From Ignavibacteriota bacterium (GTDB lineage: Bacteria > Bacteroidota > Ignavibacteria > Kapaibacteriales > UBA2268): a DNA stretch of 48,704 bases. The translations under genes and the position numbers were made by a program. Of the stretch, positions 1 to 8,800 are shown piece after piece. A model generated the notes under the pieces. The model was not told the origin of the DNA, did not search any database, and saw nothing but the letters and a program-made list of their open reading frames with translations. Positions within the stretch are counted from its first letter, which is position 1. Each line of letters begins with the position of its first letter. Location of the stretch: contig JAGXGG010000063.1 in the NCBI GenBank assembly GCA_024636855.1, forward strand, positions 1-48,704, read 5' to 3'.

Positions 1-30
1 TCGGCAGCGTCAGATGTGTATAAGAGACAG
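1..30 (+). other. Illumina Nextera (Tn5) transposase adapter remnant, non-biological
   Basis: TCGGCAGCGTCAGATGTGTATAAGAGACAG matches the Nextera read-1 adapter TCGTCGGCAGCGTCAGATGTGTATAAGAGACAG minus its first 3 nt, ending in the 19-bp Tn5 mosaic end AGATGTGTATAAGAGACAG. Confidence 0.98.
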
Positions 31-944
31 GTATAAGTGTCATCTAAAGCTGAGAATAGTGAGCCTTCTTTATCACCCTCTGTAGTCATAGTTATTTCTA
101 GGTTACGACGAGTAGAGCTATCTAATAGCATATACTCTGCTGTATCATATATGGTAACACGACTAATATGAGTTAGTGCAGCATTCTGAGTCTCATTCAG
201 ATAATGAAGTACCACGCCAGCGGCTACAACTCCTACTGAAAGTCCATCTATACCAAATCCTTTCAGGTTCTTCGTCTTGAATTGCTTTAGAAGCAAATCT
301 GTAGCAAATTCCTCTTCGAATATCCAATCTTCCTGATAACTGATAGCAGGAGAGAAGCTCAATGTTTTGAACTTATCCAAGAAGTATTGTTTTTGTGCTT
401 TACAAACTATAATCTCGGCTGGTAAAATTGCTTCTAGGTTATTTTGTATATCTTTTGCTAATATATCACCTGTGAAAAACTCACCTGTTGAGACATCGGC
501 AAATGAAAAGCCAATTAGTTCAGGTCCATTTTTCAACTTCTTATAATAGACAGATGCAAGGAACTTATTTTTCTTCGATTCTAATAGCTTGTCGTAAAGA
601 GCAACACCGGGGGTTACTATCTCGGTAACTCCTCTCTTTACTATTCCTTTTGCTTGTTTTGGGTCTTCTAATTGCTCGCAAACAGCAGCTCTATATCCTG
701 CCTTAACTAACTTAGGCAAATAAGCATCTAACTGATGATGCGGAAAGCCAGCAAGTGGCATATCCCCAGCTGCACCGTTATTCCGTTTAGTTAGAGTAAT
801 ACCACAAACTTTAGCTGTTATGACTGCATCTTCGTTGAATGTCTCATAGAAATCCCCCAAACGAAAGAGCAATACCGTGTCTGGGTACTTCGCCTTTATG
901 CCATTATATTGTTTGAGTAGAGGTGTTTCTTTGCCTTTTGCCAT
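31..944 (-). CDS. mutS: DNA mismatch repair protein MutS, N-terminal part (truncated by contig end)
   Basis: Reverse-strand translation from ATG at 944: MAKGKETPLLKQYNGIKAKYPDTVLLFRLGDFYETFNEDAVITAKVCGITLTKRNNGAAGDMPLAGFPHHQLDAYLPKLVKAGYRAAVCEQLEDPKQAKGIVKRGVTEIVTPGV; typical MutS domain I. Not in the ORF track because it runs off the edge. Confidence 0.95.
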
Positions 945-1420
945 TACTTTTAAGTGTAGTTTTACTGTTTTAATACATTTACAAATTTACTAAATATTAT
1001 AAAGTAATAGGAGATTGAGGATAAAAATAATGCTAGTTTAAATAGGACTAATCTTCTATTTTGGACTCAATTTGATGATTTTCTCACTACTCTAAAAGTT
1101 CAGTGAGACCCTAAAATGATAATAATGTTTAGATTCGTTTGGAATTTATATTATTTAATTCTAAGTTTGATACAAATAGAATAAATCAGTATTTGTAAAG
1201 CCTTTTAATAAATAAATTACAAATGAATTTATCAACAAAAGCACCATCAAAAGGGAGGCAAAAAGTGGTGAGTCAAATATAAAAGCTATAAAAAAAGTCA
1301 GAAAAAACGAAAGACGTCTTTCCTGACCTGTAGTTGTCAAAAAGTTTAGTGGATAATCCATTTGACAGCTACAAATATAGCAATAATTAACTAATTATTA
1401 AAATATTTACGGAGTTTGTT

Positions 1421-2161
1421 ATGAAATTCTTAAGTTTTTTTATTGTTGGATTTTTATTTTTCAATTTTGTGGCATTTGCAACATTAACTTGTACGGATGG
1501 AGAATGTCTTATTGAAAGCACTCCTTGGACAGTAGGGACACCAGTAGTTATTACAACTAATGCACCTGAATGTAAAATTACTATAACATACGAATGGAGA
1601 AAATGTGATTATGTTTATGAATATAGATATACTGGTTTTACGGCTGTAGGCAATTGTACAGAAATGGCAAATTTTTCGAAAGAACATTATGACATTTCAA
1701 GTATAAAAGAAATGGCAGATATGATTATAGCCGAAGAGTCTAATAATCTATCTGGTCATGCAATGTTAAATCAACTGCCTTATTGTGGACAGGGTGTTTA
1801 TAGGAAAGCAAAATTTTATTCTGCTAGATGTGGTATTTGGGTTAAATGTAGTTATATTATCGATCAAAATGCTGAAGTAAAAAAGGACAGAGGATATGAA
1901 GGAAGTTGCGAATTGGCAGACCAAGATGGCTATATTCATAAATGGAAATGGCAATCCTGCGGGGAATCATGTTGTAAACGAACTTATGATATATGTTCTT
2001 ATATAAGTCCAATTCATGGTCAATTGGAAGTCCGAGTTACGCAATATCCTGCAGTACCTGTTGGAGAATGTACTCTACAAGATAACTTTGGACCTTGGGA
2101 AATAACAGACCCAATGGATCTAAATTATCATTATGATTGTCAAAACGCTTGTAATAATTAG
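1421..2161 (+). CDS. Secreted cysteine-rich protein of unknown function
   Basis: ORF of 246 aa with N-terminal signal peptide (MKFLSFFIVGFLFFNFVAFA), about 16 Cys in the mature part, GGAG upstream of ATG. Confidence 0.7.
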   Translation: MKFLSFFIVGFLFFNFVAFATLTCTDGECLIESTPWTVGTPVVITTNAPECKITITYEWRKCDYVYEYRYTGFTAVGNCTEMANFSKEHYDISSIKEMADMIIAEESNNLSGHAMLNQLPYCGQGVYRKAKFYSARCGIWVKCSYIIDQNAEVKKDRGYEGSCELADQDGYIHKWKWQSCGESCCKRTYDICSYISPIHGQLEVRVTQYPAVPVGECTLQDNFGPWEITDPMDLNYHYDCQNACNN

Positions 2162-2172
2162 GAGAAAATAAC

Positions 2173-2748
2173 ATGAAAAAGTTAATAATATTTAGTTTTG
2201 TCTTCTTTGTATCTTCATTAATGCTTGTATCTCAAAATGAGGTTAATCGCCCAACAAAATTTATTTTCGAAAGATCAGATGGTAGTGTTTATGAAAAAAT
2301 GCAAGGCGCTGAAAATTTGGTTGAAATAAAGTCGGGACGCGAAAACAATTTAATAAGTTCGAGATTGACAGAAAATCATCATAAAATAGTTGTAAATAGG
2401 GTCAATGGCGAGTCGGTTTATTCTTTTAATTTTAAAGATTGGTATAAGAGTAAAGATGATTCTCAAATTGAAAATAGTCACAATCTAAATGAACTTACAA
2501 ATTTTTCAATTAGTCCTAACCCTACTAATGGAAATACTAAAGTTACTTTTAACATCGAAGAAGATTCTTACATTAATATCAACATATATACACTAAATGG
2601 GGTAAAGATTTCAAATTTACTTGAAAAAAAGTCACTTAAAGGTTTGTTTAGTCATGAATTTGATATTAATAGATATTCTTCTGGTGTATATATATATCAA
2701 GTTGTAATTAATAATTTAGTTTATACTTACCAAATTATTAAGAATTAA
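2173..2748 (+). CDS. Small secreted protein with C-terminal T9SS type A sorting domain
   Basis: Signal peptide; C-terminus FSISPNPTNGNTKVTFNIEEDSYININIYTLNGVKI...SSGVYIYQVVINNLVYTYQIIKN is a typical Por secretion tail; AGGAG RBS; 11 nt after previous gene. Confidence 0.8.
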   Translation: MKKLIIFSFVFFVSSLMLVSQNEVNRPTKFIFERSDGSVYEKMQGAENLVEIKSGRENNLISSRLTENHHKIVVNRVNGESVYSFNFKDWYKSKDDSQIENSHNLNELTNFSISPNPTNGNTKVTFNIEEDSYININIYTLNGVKISNLLEKKSLKGLFSHEFDINRYSSGVYIYQVVINNLVYTYQIIKN

Positions 2749-2763
2749 ATACTAATTAAAAAG

Positions 2764-2798
2764 CACTCTAGACTTTTTTAAATCACTAGAGTGTTTTA
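2764..2798 (+). terminator. Rho-independent terminator
   Basis: CACTCTAG / CTAGAGTG inverted repeat followed by TTTT, just downstream of the 2173..2748 CDS. Confidence 0.7.
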
Positions 2799-2816
2799 AT
2801 TTAAAAATGGTGAAAA

Positions 2817-4160
2817 ATGAAAAAAATAATATTAGTATTAATAATGCTTTTGTCTTTCAATTTAAATCCTTTATATACTCAAGAGTATTCATTTTATAAA
2901 ATAAATGATTCAGGTCTTATTAAAGATGTTGTATTTCATAATGATGAAATATACTTGTTAGGTTTACACTTTAGGAGTAATTCTATTCAAACCTTTGATA
3001 AAGTCAATCAATCATTTAAGGATTTATATTCAAAAGATCAATTAAAAGAAAAAGGCATAACTGACATAAAGGATTTTGTTTTCTTTAAAAATGATTTGTT
3101 TGTACTTAGTGATAACAAATTAATTAATATTTCAAATAATTTCGCAGAATATGTATTTGATGATGAATACAATCATAAGCCTATGGCTGATAATTATAGA
3201 CAACTACATAATCTAATTGTTAGAGATAACTCATTATTAATAGGCTCTACATCGGCCAAAGTAATTTCGAGAGATACTTTAGATGGTACTCCTTTTGCTC
3301 ATATTGATCCGTTTAATGAATTACTAAAATATGAGAACGGAAAAATAGAAAGAGTACTTGATGAAAGAAACAGTAATTTCAAATTTGAGTTTAATTATTC
3401 CCCGGTAATAGACAAACAGAATAATCTTTGGTTTAGAGAGTCCCAAAGTTCACCATTAAAAGGCGGGTTGTTAAAAATAAATCAAAATAATGAAATTGAG
3501 AAATATGATATAAAATCATATTCAGGGATTGGCTATCTTTTACAACCTTCATCAATTGATGTAATTGATAATTTATTGTACTTGGGTTTCTCTCCTCGAT
3601 CGGAATCAGGTTATCTTGAAGGTTTATGTATATATAATAAAGATAATAATGAATTTACATATACTATAGATTATCTGAAAAATAATGATATTTATAAAGG
3701 TTACAGTTGGGAGACCCCCAAAAAAATTAAAAAATTAGAAAATGGCACAATTGCAATATTAGGTAGCGAATTTACAATCCAAAATGGTGATAGTTATTTG
3801 TATTATGATATCACAAAGAGTCAAGAACTAAAGGGTTATTTTCAAGACTATAGTGATAATTTAGATATTATAGAAACTAACGAAAAATATTTTGTAGTTA
3901 GAGAAAGTGGAATTTTAGTTTTTGATAAATCTTCAATAACAGGTGTTAATAAACAATTAAGAAAAAAGTATGAATTCAGAACAACAAATAATTCTATTGA
4001 ATTTAAAAGTGATATTAATAGTTACAAAGTATATGATTTATTAGGTAAAGTAATTAAAATTGGGTTTAGTGGAAATAATATCGATATTAGTAATTTTATT
4101 ACAGGTCCTTATTTTATTTTATTAAACGAAGAATATATTATAAAATTCGTCAAACAATAA
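2817..4160 (+). CDS. Secreted beta-propeller-like protein with T9SS-type C-terminal tail
   Basis: Signal peptide, repeated hydrophobic/Asn-rich beta blades, C-terminus FRTTNNSIEFKSDINSYKVYDLLGKVIKIGFSGNNIDISNFITGPYFILLNEEYIIKFVKQ. Confidence 0.65.
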   Translation: MKKIILVLIMLLSFNLNPLYTQEYSFYKINDSGLIKDVVFHNDEIYLLGLHFRSNSIQTFDKVNQSFKDLYSKDQLKEKGITDIKDFVFFKNDLFVLSDNKLINISNNFAEYVFDDEYNHKPMADNYRQLHNLIVRDNSLLIGSTSAKVISRDTLDGTPFAHIDPFNELLKYENGKIERVLDERNSNFKFEFNYSPVIDKQNNLWFRESQSSPLKGGLLKINQNNEIEKYDIKSYSGIGYLLQPSSIDVIDNLLYLGFSPRSESGYLEGLCIYNKDNNEFTYTIDYLKNNDIYKGYSWETPKKIKKLENGTIAILGSEFTIQNGDSYLYYDITKSQELKGYFQDYSDNLDIIETNEKYFVVRESGILVFDKSSITGVNKQLRKKYEFRTTNNSIEFKSDINSYKVYDLLGKVIKIGFSGNNIDISNFITGPYFILLNEEYIIKFVKQ

Positions 4161-4190
4161 GATAATTATAAAACTAAACATATTTATCCA

Positions 4191-4212
4191 AAGGAGCTTC
4201 GGCTCCTTTTTC
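4191..4212. terminator. Terminator hairpin with UUCG tetraloop between convergent genes
   Basis: AAGGAGC TTCG GCTCCTTTTT between 2817..4160 (+) and 4227..4910 (-). Confidence 0.8.
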
Positions 4213-4226
4213 ATTTATATTCCACC

Positions 4227-4910
4227 TCAATCCTTCAAACCAATCGAATTCATTCTTGCTTGGATTTTACCAGCTCTTCTGCTTAGGTAAGCTGTTGGCT
4301 TAGCAGGGTTCCATCTTTTAGGATTAGGTAATATAGCCGCAAGTAGGGCAGCTTGTCGTTTAGTTAGCTTACTTGCACTCTTTCCATAATACTTCTGTGA
4401 GGCGGCTTCTACTCCGTAAAGGCCTTCACCCATTTCCACTACATTCCCATAGACTTCTAGTATTCGCTTTTTCCCCCAGAAGAACTCTATGAGGTAGCTG
4501 AAATATGCTTCCAACCCCTTTCTTAAATAGTTTCGCCCGTGCCATAGGAAAGTGTTCTTGGCTGTTTGCATAGTGATAGTACTCGCTCCGCGACGACGTT
4601 TCTTGGGGTAAAGCTCATTATGTTTTTGCGCATCTTTCACTGCCCGCCAATCAATTCCCGAGTGAGAATAGAATCTAGCATCTTCAGCTGCGATAACTGC
4701 TCGATAAAAATAAGGCGAAACTTCATCATAACTAGCCCAACTTTTTGTCAGTCCATCACCCGAAAATGAATTCAATATTTGGTACGGAGTGATAGGAATA
4801 GGCACAAATCTGAAGATTCCGACTACTATTACTGACGAGAGTAAAAAAAGTAGTATTAGCTTACCTATGATTTTTAAAAGTTTTAGCATTCTCTTCATAA
4901 AAAAACTCAA
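4227..4910 (-). CDS. mtgA: Monofunctional biosynthetic peptidoglycan transglycosylase
   Basis: Motifs AVIAAEDARFYSHSGIDW, RRGASTITMQTAKN, KRILEVYGNVVEMGEGLYGVEAASQKYYGKSA, RQAALLAAILPNPKRWNP (GT51 family); N-terminal TM. Confidence 0.95.
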   Translation of the reverse strand: MSFFMKRMLKLLKIIGKLILLFLLSSVIVVGIFRFVPIPITPYQILNSFSGDGLTKSWASYDEVSPYFYRAVIAAEDARFYSHSGIDWRAVKDAQKHNELYPKKRRRGASTITMQTAKNTFLWHGRNYLRKGLEAYFSYLIEFFWGKKRILEVYGNVVEMGEGLYGVEAASQKYYGKSASKLTKRQAALLAAILPNPKRWNPAKPTAYLSRRAGKIQARMNSIGLKD

Positions 4911-4970
4911 AAATAATTTTGTATTTTAAAAATATACTTCCGATATTTGTAACCTTACTTCAATACCAAC

Positions 4971-5053
4971 GGAGGATTCGCATAATTGGTATTGCAGCAG
5001 TCTTGAAAACTGCCGGGAGCAATCCCATGGGGGTTCGAGTCCCTCATCCTCCG
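4971..5053 (+). tRNA. tRNA-Ser (anticodon UGA)
   Basis: Acceptor GGAGGAT/ATCCTCC, anticodon stem-loop GCAGT-CTTGAAA-ACTGC (TGA at 5004-5006), long variable arm, GGTTCGAGTCC T-loop, G73. Confidence 0.93.
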
Positions 5054-5072
5054 CACTCCTTTATTTGAAAAG

Positions 5073-5103
5073 CCCTGTATCAGTTTGATACGGGGTTTTT
5101 TCT
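5073..5103 (+). terminator. Rho-independent terminator after tRNA-Ser
   Basis: CCCTGTATCA-GTT-TGATACGGGG stem then a T-run. Confidence 0.85.
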
Positions 5104-5234
5104 TTTACTTAGACACACACCTACCATACACAAATGAACTTTTGATTCACAAATATTCCTTAAATTAAGAATAATTATTCATAAGATTAAATTTAAAAAT
5201 AATAGTATAACTGTTGAATCGATATAAATGATAG

Positions 5235-5396
5235 AAAAAGTTATGGAGCTATAATGGCAATGATCAAAGAATCAATATTGAAAAACTTGATTGGAAAAAA
5301 GCTGAAGCAAATAGTTTTAAAAAAGCCCTCCACCCTGTCTTTATACTTATGAGTTATTTTTTAAAGAACTATTATAGGTATAAGACAGTATATTAA
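5235..5396 (+). pseudogene. Possible gene remnant
   Basis: Open frame KKLWSYNGNDQRINIEKLDWKKAEANSFKKALHPVFILMSYFLKNYYRYKTVY* is protein-like but has in-frame stops just upstream and no good start. Confidence 0.25.
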
Positions 5397-5830
5397 TCTT
5401 CAAAATAATACTTCTCTGCAACTTATAAATCGTAATGAAATGTGTTACCCTTCCTATTAATGTCTAAGCTATAGAGTGACTGGATATCTTCGATGATAAC
5501 ATACCCACAAATTCTTCCAAGATCTTGTAATACTTCGACAAGCTCTGCATGGCATTGCGTGCTACTACACAACTTCTAGTTGCTTTAATATTTCTGATTA
5601 CATAAATAATCGAGATTAGGAAGTCAGCAATAATATTTTGTTTGTAATTTACTTTCACTTTCTCGAAGTGCTTGACTCAGGCTGTAGTTACATATTAGTT
5701 TAAAATAAAATTGAATAAACTGATAAGTTTTAATAAGAATATAATAACAACTATTGCATAAAATCATTGAATTAAGTAATTTAGAGATATCTAAAAAATT
5801 TACAATTTTTAATTACTTTTAGGAGTATCT

Positions 5831-8800
5831 ATGAAACATTCTTATACAATCTTTAAAAACAAGTGCAGAATCATCAATTGCCTTTTGGCCTTTATGATAT
5901 TTTTCACCTTCTCCAATATTACAGAGGCACAGGAAAACCCGATTGTAACAGTTATTGCTTCTGCTAAAGAAGGCGTTGGAGATCCATTTATAGAAGTTAA
6001 ATATGTTTTACGTGAATCATCTGTTATTCAAGTTGACAGAATTGAAATAATAGATCAGGATGTTAATTATTACGAATTGAAAGAAGATGATATAAGCGAT
6101 AGTGACCTAGACGGTGATATCGGTTATACTGAAACCTCTGGTCCTTCTACAAAGACTTTCAAATGGTACTACGAGCCTACACTTACTGACAAAGAGATAT
6201 CAGGCAAATTGAAAGTTAAAATCTACCTTAGTGCAAAATCATCTCAACCTGCATCTATTAAGATGTATCTAGGTGATGTAATGCCACAATATGAAAATCA
6301 AAGCGGCCCTGTTATCCTGAGAAATTCAGAGGGACCAACAGATGATTTTGAACCATATACAGGACTTTCTGCATTGGGAAATTGGCATAGCACATTGCCT
6401 GAAGAAGCTAAATTCTATGCAATTGGTTCAACAACAGATTTCCCTCTTTACAGACACAGTTCAAGTAATTTTCATGGAAAGCCTACTTTGCCAAGTGGTT
6501 CTTCATTTTTTGCATTTAAAGATGATAAAAATACACGACAAATATGGATAAATGCTGCAGCTGGTAAAATGCAGGGACTTCCCGGAGCCAAAAAATTATG
6601 GGATTTCCAAATACATTATACCGGTGATGAAAAGTCAGGTACTGCAGTTGTAGGAATAGCTAACGACGGTACTCCAGATTTAACATCTACATCTACAACA
6701 AATGCTACTCTGGAATTAGAATATAATTCATCAGATCCTGTGGCTTCTAATGAAGTTGAAATAGATAAAAAACCAGCACTTAAGCTAGTAGTAACTGCAG
6801 ATAAGGATTATATTGAAGAGCCGGTTGCTCCTGAAGATTCAGTACTTTTTAGTATTAAAGTTGATAAACCTGACGATGAAGGTAATTTCAATCCCGCAGA
6901 GGGTGTAAAAGTATTCGTTAGAAATCAGGTAAATAACGATATTCAATTTGTTGAACTTAATGAGAAAACTGATGCAAATGGTGAATTTGTGTATTTATAC
7001 ATAATTCCTGAAGATACTGAATTTGGCCTATACAGTATTGAAATATTTGCAGAAACTGATGATGAAGATGCACTTAAATCTAAAACAGTAAAAACTGTAA
7101 TAAAAGTTGCCCCTGAACCTGATCTAGTGATTACCTCCGATGAAGAATCGTACGAAATATTGCAGGAGGAAACGGTTGAAATTAATCTTACAATACGAGA
7201 TAAAGAAGGTGAAATAGTAGAAGATGCAAGAGTAACTGTAATTAACCCAATAAATCAAGCTGGTTTTGAAGAAAATCTTGGAAAATCAAATGCTGATGGA
7301 AAATTATTATATAAATATCCTATACCAAAAGATACAAAAGATTCGGTATATGAATTTACTTTCTACGCTAATGAAACAAGTGATGAATCCCAAAAATCTA
7401 ATCCATTAAAAGTAAGAGTTATAGTTGGTGATATACCGATTCTGTTGATTGCCATAACACCTAACACTGACTACAAACTAAAACCTACTGAATCAGAAAA
7501 AATTGATATTACAATTACAGAAAAGAAAGAGGGCGAAATAGTTCCAGTTGAAGATGCTCAAATATATATACAAGACGGTTTGAATGGTGATAAGTCTTTC
7601 AGACCTTTGGGAGCAACTGATGCAAATGGAGTTAGGAAGTATGACATTTTGGTTCCCGAAGACAAGGAACAAGGTGAGTATGAGGTAAAGTTTTATGCTA
7701 CAAAGGATAAATATGTTGATTCTAAAGAATCTATTGTAAAAGTTGATGTAAGTATTGATTCTTGTTGGACGGAAGGCTCTTTTGAGTTCTGTACTAAAGA
7801 AGGTTGGGAAGAGAAGGAAGGGGATCCAGTTATAAAATCAAATGGAGAAGTCCTTATAAACAACTTGATATCTTTTAGCGGTACAATGGAAATAAATAAA
7901 GAAACTCTCAAACTCAAAGCAAATGGTACTTTCTCAGTAAAGAACGTTCCACTTCCCGGAGGTGGTAACGGAAGCATTACATTAATGAGTGGTAATCTTG
8001 TTGATGTTGAGCTTTTAGGATCAAATGGAAGTTTTACGAATTTATTGAATCAATCACTTTCGAATGCACCAAAAATATGCGGTGTACAAGTTGAGAAGAT
8101 AACTGATATTAAATTAATTGGTGGTACGAATGCATCGGGAGTTGAAATTAGTGCATCGATAAAAATTCCGGGATTCGCTCCGGGTTGTGATAAAGATGGC
8201 AAAAAACCAGTTGATACGGGCATAAAGGTAACTGGTTTGAAAATACAAAGAAATACAGGTATGTATTTTGATGGTTTTGAAGTTACTAATTTATCTCCTG
8301 CACCAAAATTTTGCCTTAACAGCTTAACTTATAACTATGATCAGAAAATTGACAAACTTGATCTGGCAGCTGAATTCACTGTTCCATTTATGAATGTTAG
8401 TGCAGGTGCTACATTCAGGGAAGCAAAGCTTGACAGTGTCGGATTCAAAAGTAAACTGACAAAAGGAGTACCAATTGGAAATACAGGGGTGTGTATATTA
8501 GGTTTAGAAGGGAAAGCCCATGGACTTGCATTTCCACCTCTTGAACTTACATTTGGCGGAACAGTAAATAACTGCTTAAACAAAGATCTGATGGAGATAA
8601 CCGCAAGAGCTGGCTACAAAGCACCATCTACTATTTATATCAATGGTGAGGCAAACTTTATGAAGTTGCCAAGTACTACTTATTGGCAGATAACAGGTAC
8701 TCCTGAAATTAGGTTTGACTATAATAATGCGATATTAAAACTGACTTCACAACTGAAGTGTGGTACTTTTGACGGGAAAGCTTATGTGCTTAATGGATCG

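Noticed and set aside
1161-1361. 66-aa hydrophobic minus-strand ORF with a TATATTTG-like box upstream
   Set aside because: Very AT-rich intergenic region, no RBS, no recognisable family; chance ORF is more likely than a leaderless membrane peptide
1484-1954. Minus-strand ORFs antisense to the Cys-rich gene (1484..1687, 1766..1954)
   Set aside because: Fully inside a better-supported plus-strand CDS with signal peptide and RBS
5464-5658. 64-aa minus-strand ORF as a real gene
   Set aside because: No clear family or RBS; sits in a relic-like region and overlaps degenerate repeat-like sequence
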